Part shown: one piece after another, positions 11,296 through 19,227 of the stretch
Numbering within the stretch: position 1 is the stretch's first letter
Layout: each line of letters starts with the position of its first letter
Source of the DNA: JAFDZV01 sp035549015
GTDB lineage: Bacteria; Bacteroidota; Ignavibacteria; OLB7
Reading direction: 5' to 3'
Length of the DNA stretch: 64,000 nucleotides
Assembly (NCBI GenBank): GCA_035549015.1
Contig: DASZRW010000010.1
Span: 45,865 to 109,864 of the forward strand
Program-made: the position numbers and the translations under genes
The notes under the pieces: generated by a model
The model's input: only the letters and a program-made list of their open reading frames with translations
The model's database searches: none
What the model was told of the DNA's origin: nothing

Positions 11296-13440
11296 CTACA
11301 ATGCGCGGCGGAGCCTGGCCACCGGAATATTCAATTGCTCGCGATACTTCGCCACTGTGCGCCGGGCCACGTGAAATCCGGCCCGCTCCATTTCCTGCGT
11401 CAGCGCATCGTCCGAGAGCGGATGGTGCTTGTCCTCCGCATCGATGAGTTCCTGGATGCGCGCCTTCACGATCTTCGTGGAAACCTCCTCGCCGCTGGCC
11501 GTCTCCAGTTTCTCGGAGAAGAAATAACGGAGCTCGAATGTACCGAAATCGGTCTGCACGTATTTACCGTTCACCACGCGGCAGACCGTGGAGATGTCCA
11601 TTCCGATTCTCTCGGCTACATCCTTGTATATCATCGGACGGATCAGGTTCGGACCGCCCGTGAAGAAACCGCTCTGCAGGTCCACGATTGCACGCATGAC
11701 ACGCATCATCGTCTGCCTGCGCTGATGGATGGAGGCGATAAACCACTTGGCAGCCTCGAGTTTGTCGCGGATAAATCGCCGTGTCTCGCGATCAACCTGG
11801 CGCTGCCCACCCTCGCCGCGCCGGATCAATTCCTGATATGCGTGGTTGATCCTGAGCGGCGGGATCGCGCGGTCGTTCGGAATGATCAGAAAGTCGTCCT
11901 CGTCCCGCTCCACGACGAAGTCCGGCGTGACGTAATTGTTCTCCACGATGTTCACCGAGCCGCCGCCCGGCTTCGGGTTGAGCGTGCGGATCACCTCCAT
12001 CGCGTCGCGCAGTTCCTCCGTTGTGCACCCCAGCTTCGCGGTGATCTTCTCGAAGTGCTTCATCGTGAACTCCGCGTACGTATCGCGAAGCACGCGATAG
12101 GCCAGATCGTGCCCGGCGGATCCGTTGGCGGCGACCTCCAACTGTATCATCAGACATTCGCGAAGGTCACGCGCACCGATGCCCGGAGGGTCCAGGCGCT
12201 GGATCATGCGGAGCACCTTCTCCGCTTCCGAGTATGTGAACACCTCCTCGATGGCAGGCGCCGGATCGGTACCGGCGTCGGCGGTGTGGCCGCCGGCTCC
12301 GTGCACGGCTTCACGGCCGGCCCCTGCCGCGCCGGCGTGTTCGGCGGCCGGGGGAATCTCCGGCGCCAGCGCCGCGGTCCCCTGCTCCAGCAGCCGCGAG
12401 AGATCCTCGATCGAGAGGCGCGACATATCGGCGAGCGAAAGCGATGAAAGGCTGGCAGCCTCCGTCCTCGGCGTTCCCTCCTGCGCTGCATCCACGTCAG
12501 TGCCGGTGCCGAAGGGGGGCGTTCCAGGCTGTTCCATCGACGATTGAGTGCGCGGCCGCATTCCGCCGAGCGTCGGCACATTCTCGAGCGTATCGTACAG
12601 GTCCCCACCGAACGGATCGACCGGCTTCCCGGCCGCATGCACCGCGTTCCCCTCCGCATCCACCTCGTAGCTGCCGTCGCCGTATTCATCGGCATCACGT
12701 GCGAATCCGCCGTGACCGTTACGGCCGTGGCCGTCCGTCCCGTACGGATGGGAGTAGAGGAGCCTGTCCCGGCCGAACGGTTCGTCGGCGATCAGATCCT
12801 CGTAGCTGTCGAAGTGCCCGTCACCGAGCGCCGTCGTGGAGGCGGACTCCGCCAGCTCCTGCGCGGCGCGGCGCGTGGCTGCGATGAACTTGTTCAGATC
12901 GTCCACGATATCGGACAGATCGCGGAGCAGATAGCCGTGGTCATCGATATTGCCGATGATCTCCTCGGCAAGCGCGGTCTCGTCATCGGTGATCTCCTGC
13001 AGCCGGAGTTGCGCCAGCAACTGCTCGGCGAGCGACTCCTCCGCACGCTGCGGGAACTCGTCCTGCTCCTCGCTCTCCTGCCCCGTGAAGGAGGGGGCCT
13101 TGTATCCCTCCCCTTCGTCCGGCATATACTCGGACCATTCCAGTTCACGGTCCACTTCCGGTTCGTCGGCCCCTCGTTCGGCCTCCGGCGAATCCTCGCC
13201 GCCGGCATCGCCGCTCTCCGTTCGCGACTCCGCAGTGATCGGCTCGGCATCGATCTCCTGGTCCGGAATCTCGTCCTGCATGTCGTCCAGAAGCGGGTTG
13301 GCCTCCAGCTCCTCCTTGATCCGTTGCTCCAGGGCAAGCACCGGCAACTGCAGCATCTTGAGATACTGCACCTGCTGCGGGGAGAGGCGCTGAAGCAGCG
13401 AGTGTCGTTGTGAGAGTGACAGCATGATCGCCTGACTCAA
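11296..13440 (-). CDS. rpoN: RNA polymerase sigma-54 factor with a ~215-residue insertion
   Basis: 714 residues versus roughly 430-500 for most RpoN proteins. Region I (residues 7-52, SLSQRHSLLQRLSPQQVQYL) is intact, followed by an acidic linker (53-135). The core-binding domain begins at ~137 (LAEQLLAQLRLQEITDDE to IIGNIDDHGYLLRDLSDIV), is interrupted by ~215 low-complexity Gly/Asp/Ala-rich residues (182-396), then resumes (FTYSEAEKVLRMIQRLDPPG). The helix-turn-helix region and the RpoN box ARRTVAKYRE, which reads the -24 element, are intact at the C-terminus, so the protein should work. It recruits polymerase to -24/-12 promoters and needs an AAA+ activator; none is in the window. A sigma-54-like site lies just upstream, suggesting autoregulation. 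Confidence 0.95.
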   Translation of the reverse strand: MSQAIMLSLSQRHSLLQRLSPQQVQYLKMLQLPVLALEQRIKEELEANPLLDDMQDEIPDQEIDAEPITAESRTESGDAGGEDSPEAERGADEPEVDRELEWSEYMPDEGEGYKAPSFTGQESEEQDEFPQRAEESLAEQLLAQLRLQEITDDETALAEEIIGNIDDHGYLLRDLSDIVDDLNKFIAATRRAAQELAESASTTALGDGHFDSYEDLIADEPFGRDRLLYSHPYGTDGHGRNGHGGFARDADEYGDGSYEVDAEGNAVHAAGKPVDPFGGDLYDTLENVPTLGGMRPRTQSSMEQPGTPPFGTGTDVDAAQEGTPRTEAASLSSLSLADMSRLSIEDLSRLLEQGTAALAPEIPPAAEHAGAAGAGREAVHGAGGHTADAGTDPAPAIEEVFTYSEAEKVLRMIQRLDPPGIGARDLRECLMIQLEVAANGSAGHDLAYRVLRDTYAEFTMKHFEKITAKLGCTTEELRDAMEVIRTLNPKPGGGSVNIVENNYVTPDFVVERDEDDFLIIPNDRAIPPLRINHAYQELIRRGEGGQRQVDRETRRFIRDKLEAAKWFIASIHQRRQTMMRVMRAIVDLQSGFFTGGPNLIRPMIYKDVAERIGMDISTVCRVVNGKYVQTDFGTFELRYFFSEKLETASGEEVSTKIVKARIQELIDAEDKHHPLSDDALTQEMERAGFHVARRTVAKYREQLNIPVARLRRAL

Positions 13441-13474
13441 TTCATTCTACCGCGGCCGAGCGAAGTTCCGATCG

Positions 13475-13489
13475 GCACGGATCGTGCCA
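13475..13489 (-). promoter_or_regulatory. Sigma-54-type -24/-12 promoter in front of rpoN
   Basis: Read on the minus strand, 13489 to 13475 is TGGCACGATCCGTGC. It matches the sigma-54 consensus TGGCACG-N4-TTGC at every position but one and has the exact GG-N10-GC spacing. Transcription would start near 13463, about 23 bases before the rpoN ATG. The site is also partly palindromic (GGCAC/GTGCC), so a repressor operator is an alternative. Confidence 0.5.
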
Positions 13490-13703
13490 ATTCAACCGCC
13501 GGGAGAGACGGCAATATAATCAACGTATGCCCGGGCATGGCGCGCCGTTGCGCGGAATAGTGGATAGACGCGTCCGGACGAGACGCATTTCCGGGAGGAA
13601 GATTGCCGCCGCACAGCACCGCGGATTCACCGAACTCCGGATCGCCGGCATCGGCCGGGAAGACTGTCGGGCCGGCTCGTGGGGCGGTGCATCCTGCCAC
13701 TGC

Positions 13704-13763
13704 CTTCCCGGCGGCCGTATTCCCGGCGGCCGTATTCCCGGCAGCCGTGTTCCCGGCGGCCGG
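13704..13763. repeat. 15-base tandem repeat, four copies
   Basis: Unit TTCCCGGCGGCCGTA: copies 1 and 2 are identical, copies 3 and 4 differ by a few bases. It lies between the 3' end of the DUF3109 gene and the rpoN promoter. Its GC-rich, partly self-complementary unit suggests slippage; no function is visible. Confidence 0.85.
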
Positions 13764-13781
13764 CACTCCCCGAAGAGGTGC

Positions 13782-14354
13782 CTACTTCCGCGGACTCCGC
13801 TTCTCGATGCGGTTCACGAGTTCCCTGTAGTACTCCTCGCCGTACGTCCGCACGATCGCCTCCTTCAGGAACTTGTAGAGCGGCATGCCGCGTCTGGTTC
13901 CGTTCTCCACTGCCGGCTGGCACTCCGGGATGCGTTCGTAGCGCAGATAGTCCGCATCGAACACCTGGTCGATACGAATGGGGAACAGGTGGCAGCTCAA
14001 CGGCTTGCGGAACGAGGTCTCCTTCCTGAAGTAGGCGCGTTCGATCGCGCATTTGGCGACGTCACCCTCGTAGTAGACGAAGACGCAGTCGCGGCGGTCG
14101 ATGCACCGGGTTGCGAAGTCACCGGGCCTCCCTTCCACGGCGCCTCGCGCCTCGATGACGGCACGATTGCGTTCGGCCAGATAGGGAAGCGCGGCGGGGA
14201 TCGCATCCTGGATCAACTGCACCTCGGCATCATCGAGCGGGGCGCCGCGCCCGCCCGGCATGGTGCAGCATGCGCCCTTGCATGCGCCGATGTCGCACGC
14301 GAACCGTGCGGTTGCAAGTGCCTCGTCGGCAACGGTATCCAGGATCGTAAACAT
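13782..14354 (-). CDS. DUF3109 family Cys-rich protein
   Basis: 190 residues, no signal peptide or membrane segment. The Cys pattern is that of Bacteroidota DUF3109 proteins: C20 and the cluster C25-x3-C29-C30 near the N-terminus, then RCIDRRDC, KCAIERAYF, SCHLFPI and ECQP. This resembles YkgJ-type CxxxCC iron-sulfur or zinc-binding proteins, so metal binding in the cytoplasm is likely, but no reaction is known. The whole length fits the family. It is divergent from the TPR gene, with 167 bases between the two starts that must contain both promoters, and its 3' end faces the rpoN upstream region. Confidence 0.82.
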   Translation of the reverse strand: MFTILDTVADEALATARFACDIGACKGACCTMPGGRGAPLDDAEVQLIQDAIPAALPYLAERNRAVIEARGAVEGRPGDFATRCIDRRDCVFVYYEGDVAKCAIERAYFRKETSFRKPLSCHLFPIRIDQVFDADYLRYERIPECQPAVENGTRRGMPLYKFLKEAIVRTYGEEYYRELVNRIEKRSPRK

Positions 14355-14521
14355 TGCCCCACAATATCGTTCCCGGGGCCGGCTGGTTGACCCGGGACCG
14401 ACATACTGTTACACTATCCGGAAGGGTTGCTTTGTATGATTGCCAAGTGCTTGACGCAGTCGAATCGCGACATCTCCCTGGTGCCGGAACCACCCGGCAA
14501 CATTGCTGCTGACCGCCTCCA

Positions 14522-15493
14522 TTGGAACATCGCATTGCAATGTGCTCATACGAGCGCAGTAGAGGATTGCGCCTGTGTGACCAGGCCCTGACGCTTGATT
14601 CATGCGGCTTTGCGGGTGGGCAGGATTGTGAATCGACCAATCATTGTAGTACCGTACGGACCGAGACGTTGCTGATTTCATCAACAGATCCGTTGCAGCC
14701 AAAACCGAATGGCGCATCCTTCGCCCAACCCTCGTCACCGGGCGCAGGCGGCGGTGCGGGTGCGCCCGTTCGCGAGTTCGCGGAGCCGGTGCCGGAGCAT
14801 CTCCGTTCGGGGTACCAGGCGCTGATGGCGGGAGATGCCGATACGGCTCTGGAACTCTGGGTGAAGCTCTACGAACGGTATCCATCCGCCGAAGTCTGCG
14901 GTCACATTGCGCGGGTTCACTACTACAAGACATTCTTCCTCGGTCACGGCCCCGGCCATCCGATGCATGCGGAGCATATCGCTCAGATGCGTCTGTGGGC
15001 GGAGCGTGCGCTCTCGCTCAATCCCAATTCATCGATCGGGCATGCTCTGCTTGGAGCCGCAATCGGGCGGCAGGCGCTGATGTCCGGCTCGCGGCGCCAG
15101 ATCGTGAAGAGCACGTGGCAGGTGAAGCATCATGCGGAGCAGGCGATCCTGATCGACAACACCTGGATGGGGCACTTCGTTCTCGGGTCATGGCACCGCG
15201 AGATCGCCTCGGTGGCGCGCTGGATGCGCGCAATTGCGGGGCTGCTGCGCGCACGCATCCCGGTGGGATCGTACGAGGAGGCGCTGAAGCATTTCGACGA
15301 GGTGCTGAAGCAGTATCCCGAGAACAACACGATGTATGCGGAGATCGCGTACACGTACGAGAAGATGGGAGACATGAAGCGCGCCAAGGAGAACTACGCG
15401 CGCGCGCTGGCGATGCCGGTGTTCCGCCATCCGATCGCCCCTCACCTCACCCGCCAGGCAGCGGAGCACTACCGCAAGGTGTTCGGCTCGTAG
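14522..15493 (+). CDS. TPR protein resembling RMDN (regulator of microtubule dynamics) family
   Basis: Up to 323 residues from the first ATG. The conserved part starts only near residue 90 (PEHLRSGYQALMAGDADTAL), and residues 1-75 look untranslated or disordered, so the true start may be a later codon such as the TTG at 14669. The body is helical tetratricopeptide repeats: ALELWVKLYERYPSAEV, LWAERALSLNPNSSIGHALLGAA and EEALKHFDEVLKQYPENNTMY. The block WHREIASVARWMRAIAG just before the last repeats is characteristic of the RMDN-like family, found in bacteria and mitochondria. These act as scaffolds; the partner is unknown. It is followed 181 bases later by a TSUP permease gene on the same strand. 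Confidence 0.75.
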   Translation: MEHRIAMCSYERSRGLRLCDQALTLDSCGFAGGQDCESTNHCSTVRTETLLISSTDPLQPKPNGASFAQPSSPGAGGGAGAPVREFAEPVPEHLRSGYQALMAGDADTALELWVKLYERYPSAEVCGHIARVHYYKTFFLGHGPGHPMHAEHIAQMRLWAERALSLNPNSSIGHALLGAAIGRQALMSGSRRQIVKSTWQVKHHAEQAILIDNTWMGHFVLGSWHREIASVARWMRAIAGLLRARIPVGSYEEALKHFDEVLKQYPENNTMYAEIAYTYEKMGDMKRAKENYARALAMPVFRHPIAPHLTRQAAEHYRKVFGS

Positions 15494-15674
15494 CATTCCG
15501 GCAGCGCATCCCCGGCCGGTTACCGGACCGCCAGCCCCACCGGGCCGCGATCATTCCGTAGATTTTCCTTCCCGCGTCTTCAGCCGGCGCCACGATCCTC
15601 ATGGCGAATGCCACGGCAACAGAGACCACTTCGCACCGGACGTTCAATCGTATTCCATCGGAGACTATTCGCCG

Positions 15675-16415
15675 ATGCTTCTCTACGCTCAGATTGCTCT
15701 TGCGGCCCTGATCGCCGGAACGCTGGACACCGCTGCCGGCCTGGGTGGCGGCCTGCTGTTGCTGCCGATGCTGGCGATGCTTACCGGCAGCAAGGACGCA
15801 GTGCTTCTCTCCGCGCTGATACCGCTCGGCTGGAACCTTCCGCGTCTGGTGCTGCTGCGCGAGTGGGTGAACTGGCGGGTTGCGCTTCAGTTCGCCGTGG
15901 GAATCGTACCGGGCACCTACATCGGCGCATGGCTCCTCGAGCTTCTCGATGCGCACGTCCTCTCCACGGCCATCGGCGGGCTGCTGATCCTCTTCGGGAT
16001 CTATTACATCCTCAAGCTGTATGTGGATCTCCCGGAGCCGCGAGGGGTGAAGCGTGGGTGGTTCCCGGTTGTGGGGCTTGTCTCCGGCGTGATCGGCGCG
16101 CTTCTCGGTGCCGGCCACGGGCCGCTGCAGACCGGAGCGCTGATTGCCTCCTCGATGTCCGTGCGCGAGATCGCCGGCACCAACGGCGCCCTTGGAAGCA
16201 TCGTTGCGCTCTCGCGGATTGCCGGCTATGCCGTGCGGGGCATTCTGGATGGCTCGGTACTCATCCCAGCCGCGGTGGGGATGGTGGGGGCATGGGGGGG
16301 TGCGCATCTCGGCGTGCACCTGATCCGGCGCTCCAAGGATGCCACACTCGAACTCGTGATCGCGATCGTGCTGGTGATTGCCGGTGCCAAGATGCTGTAT
16401 ACGGGCCTGCATTGA
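15675..16415 (+). CDS. TSUP family permease (TauE/SafE-like)
   Basis: 246-residue integral membrane protein with about eight hydrophobic segments arranged as two halves. The family glycine motifs occur in both halves: LDTAAGLGGGLLLLPML near residue 16 and VSGVIGALLGAGHGPLQTGAL near 138. This matches the 4-toluene sulfonate uptake permease (TSUP) family, which moves sulfite, sulfoacetate or other small organosulfur anions across the inner membrane. The substrate cannot be told from the sequence and no sulfur-metabolism gene lies next to it. The start ATG at 15675 immediately precedes a hydrophobic segment, as is usual. It converges on the AlbA_2 gene. Confidence 0.88.
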   Translation: MLLYAQIALAALIAGTLDTAAGLGGGLLLLPMLAMLTGSKDAVLLSALIPLGWNLPRLVLLREWVNWRVALQFAVGIVPGTYIGAWLLELLDAHVLSTAIGGLLILFGIYYILKLYVDLPEPRGVKRGWFPVVGLVSGVIGALLGAGHGPLQTGALIASSMSVREIAGTNGALGSIVALSRIAGYAVRGILDGSVLIPAAVGMVGAWGGAHLGVHLIRRSKDATLELVIAIVLVIAGAKMLYTGLH

Positions 16416-16582
16416 GCCTGCAGCGAACATCCCCTTGGAACGGCCTCGATGGCTTCACTCGAGCACGCGGCACGCTCGGAGCGAACCGCGATGAACCTGG
16501 CCTGCTGCGGTGCGGCCGGGCCGATGCTGCGGCGTTCACTACGTACAGAGGGAATCGATTCCTGATGGGACTTCGATCTGTT

Positions 16583-16605
16583 ATCGCGGAGTGTGACTCC
16601 GCGAT
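16583..16605. terminator. Hairpin between convergent TSUP and AlbA_2 genes
   Basis: A 10-bp perfect stem (16583-16592 and 16596-16605, core TCGCGGAGT/ACTCCGCGA) with a three-base loop. It has no strong U-run on either strand, but its place between two converging genes suggests a shared terminator. Confidence 0.45.
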
Positions 16606-16705
16606 CGTCATCGGAAGAATGGGGCCGGAGTACAACTCAGGCCCAACGTGCTCTTCAGAGCATATCAGGATACGTCTTCGCAAGTACGTAGCAGCCGGCG
16701 CACCG

Positions 16706-17368
16706 CTACGCCAGCGTGTAATAGTCCTCGCCCTGATTGGTGAAGATCCTGATCAGGCCGGCGCGCACCAGGCGCACCAGGCTGCGCGACGCGCGGCGCT
16801 CCGAGATGTTGACCAGCCTGCGGAACTCCCGCAGCGTGATGCGCTCGTGCTGCTCCAGATGGTCGAAGAGCGTCCGTTCGATGGAGCCGATCTCCACGCG
16901 AAGCGGCGGCGCATCCGGCTGCGACGCGGCAAGCACGCGCGCCACCTCCCTGCTGGCCATCACGCTCTTCTCCCCCTGGCGGATGTACACGCCGGTCTCC
17001 CGCGCGTCATGCTGTGACGTGCTCTCCGACGGGGAGTAGACGATTTTGTGCGGCTTCTGGCGGCTTTCGGGGATGTGAACAACAATCACATCGGTGTCCT
17101 CGATGTCCACGACGTCGATATCGTAATCGACCGGGGGATCGCAGTAGAATTCGGCCGATGAACTGAGCAGATCGATCTCGGACTTCTCGCTCTCCACACC
17201 CACGATCGATCCGTCATCATCCACGCCAACCAGAATCATCCCTCCGCGCGTGTTTGCCAGGGCGATCATTTCCTTGGCGATCTTCTCGAAGCCGGAAAAC
17301 TTCCGTTTGAATTCTACGGTGTCCGTTTCCCCCTCCTCGATGATCGCACGCAGTCTCTTCGCATTCAT
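16706..17368 (-). CDS. AlbA_2 (Schlafen-type ATP-binding) domain protein with winged-helix tail
   Basis: 220 residues from the ATG at 17368; an extra 23 upstream codons in the same frame are not conserved. Residues ~1-120 are an AlbA_2/divergent AAA-4 domain: ETDTVEFKRKFSGFEKIAKE, then ALANTRGGMILVGVDDDG and the ...VHIPESRQKPHKIVY strand, ending GVYIRQGEKSVMAS. The C-terminal ~75 residues (ERTLFDHLEQHERITLREF to LVRAGLIRIFTNQGEDYY) are a winged helix. Proteins of this type are usually DNA-binding regulators, sometimes within defence or stress loci. Nothing around it indicates a defence island. It is divergent from the PASTA gene across a 317-base gap. Confidence 0.82.
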   Translation of the reverse strand: MNAKRLRAIIEEGETDTVEFKRKFSGFEKIAKEMIALANTRGGMILVGVDDDGSIVGVESEKSEIDLLSSSAEFYCDPPVDYDIDVVDIEDTDVIVVHIPESRQKPHKIVYSPSESTSQHDARETGVYIRQGEKSVMASREVARVLAASQPDAPPLRVEIGSIERTLFDHLEQHERITLREFRRLVNISERRASRSLVRLVRAGLIRIFTNQGEDYYTLA

Positions 17369-17685
17369 GCCGTGACGTTGAGACGGTTCCCGGTACTGCG
17401 AACGCAGCACGCTGCAGGAAGATACAAACTTCAGCACACTCCGTTCCCGACGATACGGTTCCTACACGCATATTGCGTACCCTGCGCCGGCAAACCTGCC
17501 TGACGGGGCAACATCCGCGGGTACCGGGAGAAGGGGAGCGAAACGTTGCCGATTCTTTAACTTGGCCCTCCGCATCGGGAACAGCCGATGTGCGCCGGGT
17601 TGAGCCGGCGCGGCAACCGGATGCTGCCGGAACTTCCGTAACGGCATGATGCTGACGCGTGAGAGATTGCGATGGTAACGATACT
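17369..17685. other. Divergent promoter region, AlbA_2 / PASTA genes
   Basis: A 317-base gap between two divergent starts. No small gene is supported. It must hold both promoters; a short AT-rich stretch TTCTTTAACTT at ~17553-17563 is the only obvious candidate core, and no operator repeat was seen. Confidence 0.35.
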
Positions 17686-19059
17686 ATGACGAACGGGACA
17701 GATCAGGAACAGAGCAGTATCGGGGTGGTGCCGGGCGCGGGAGCGCCGGGTGCGGCTCCCTCCGGTGCAACAGCACCGGGTGCAACACCACCGGGTGCAA
17801 CAGCACCGGGTGCGACGGTACCGGGCAGCGGAGCGTCGGCGTCCGGAGTGCAGGAGAACGGTACGCCGGCCGGCCGGTCCGCACGTTCGTCCGCTGCGCC
17901 GCCGGCCGCTGAGGAGCCGGAGCCGCGCGTGCGCTGGCTCGTGCTGATGAAGTATCTCGTGATCGGCATCGTTGCCGTGATCGTGGTGCTGGTACTGCTG
18001 GACAAGGTGGTGATGCCGTGGTATGTGAAGGCCGGCTCCGAGGCGAAGGTTCCGGAGGTTGTGGGCCTGCCGTTCGCCGAGGCACAGAAGCGCCTGGAGA
18101 AGCTCGGCTTCGAGGTGAAGAAAGGGGAGTCGCGGTTCGACGATCGTTATCCCGCCGGGATGGTGGTAATGCAGCTCCCGTACGGCGGCCAGGTCACCAA
18201 GGAGGGACGGCGCGTCTACCTGACGCTGAGTCGCGGCACGGAGCTGATTCCCGTTCCCGATCTCACCGGCATGCCGCTGCGCGAGGCGCGCATCAACCTG
18301 ATGCGCAACGGCTTCGACATCGGCGACGTCACCTACGAGCACAACGACACCATCATGAAGGATCTCGTCTACTGGCAGAGCATTCCGCCGAAGGTGCCGG
18401 CACGTCCGGGCGCCAACGTGGCGGTGATGATCAGCCGTGGGCCGTCCACGCGATTCATCATGATGCCCAGCCTGCTTTCGCTGGACATCGAGCAGGCCCG
18501 CGCCCGTCTGGATAATGCCGGGCTGGTGATGGGCGTGGTGCGGTACAAGGAGAATCCTGCCTACGCGAAGAATACGGTGATCGAGCAGACGGTGGCGCCG
18601 TACGCCCAAGTTGCGCAAGGCGCTGCCGTTGATGTCACAATCTCCGGAACGCCCGATCCGGAATCGGACCTTGGTACCGAGGGGGACGAGGAGGGACCCC
18701 ATGTGCACAATCCGGAGCCGAAGATCGCGCCGAAGCCGATTCCGCCTGTGGCCGTAAGGCCTGCCGTGCCGAAACCGGCCGCTCCAAAGCCGGCAACTCC
18801 GAAGCACACGGCTCCGAAGACTTCGCAGCCGAACGGTGCGGCCCCCAAGCATACATCCTCGAAGCCGGCATCCTCGAAGCCGGTCTCATCCAAGCCTTCA
18901 ACGTCGAAGCCCGCATCGTCGAAGCCGGCTTCCTCGAAGCCGGCAACGAGCAAGCCTGCAGCCACGAAGCCTGCGACGAGCAAGCCGGCGGCCACGAAGC
19001 CGGCCGCGCCGAAGCCGGCCCATCCCAAGCCAACCGAGACGAAGCCCACGCAACCATGA
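17686..19059 (+). CDS. Membrane-anchored PASTA-domain protein with low-complexity ends
   Basis: 457 residues. An N-terminal Gly/Ala/Pro/Thr region (1-80, repeated PGATAPGAT) precedes one transmembrane helix (~85-110, LVIGIVAVIVVLVLL). Three PASTA domains follow (~118-185, 188-255, 258-325), each with the family pattern: KVPEVVGLPFAEAQKRLEKLG, PVPDLTGMPLREARINLMRNG and MMPSLLSLDIEQARARLDNAG. The last ~110 residues are Lys-Pro-Ala-Ser repeats (KPASSKPATSKPAA). PASTA units bind peptidoglycan stem peptides or mediate protein contacts, and this topology places them in the periplasm. There is no kinase or penicillin-binding domain, so it is not a PknB or PBP. The ATG at 17686 is chosen because the preceding nine codons are not protein-like. 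Confidence 0.85.
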   Translation: MTNGTDQEQSSIGVVPGAGAPGAAPSGATAPGATPPGATAPGATVPGSGASASGVQENGTPAGRSARSSAAPPAAEEPEPRVRWLVLMKYLVIGIVAVIVVLVLLDKVVMPWYVKAGSEAKVPEVVGLPFAEAQKRLEKLGFEVKKGESRFDDRYPAGMVVMQLPYGGQVTKEGRRVYLTLSRGTELIPVPDLTGMPLREARINLMRNGFDIGDVTYEHNDTIMKDLVYWQSIPPKVPARPGANVAVMISRGPSTRFIMMPSLLSLDIEQARARLDNAGLVMGVVRYKENPAYAKNTVIEQTVAPYAQVAQGAAVDVTISGTPDPESDLGTEGDEEGPHVHNPEPKIAPKPIPPVAVRPAVPKPAAPKPATPKHTAPKTSQPNGAAPKHTSSKPASSKPVSSKPSTSKPASSKPASSKPATSKPAATKPATSKPAATKPAAPKPAHPKPTETKPTQP

Positions 19060-19227
19060 GGGGGCGCAGGTCTGCCGGTGCCGCCGGCGGGCCCGAGCCT
19101 TTCGGTTGCATCCCGCCGTGCAGATCCGGGCCGCGAATTCGTACGTAATGGATTGCAGTGCGCGGAGCCGAACTCCGCCCTCCGGAGGACTCCAATCACT
19201 GACAATCGACAACGAACTTCTGAAACG

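Larger units (their letters stand above)
13441..13781. other. Intergenic region upstream of rpoN
   Basis: A 341-base gap containing the sigma-54-like site close to rpoN and a 15-base tandem repeat (13704-13763) near the DUF3109 gene. The minus-strand open frame across the repeat encodes only an Ala/Gly/Asn repeat and is not taken as a gene. Confidence 0.5.

Noticed and set aside
13437..13766. 109-codon minus-strand frame with AAGNT repeats
   Set aside because: It merely translates the 15-base tandem repeat and overlaps the rpoN start and promoter; no conserved sequence.
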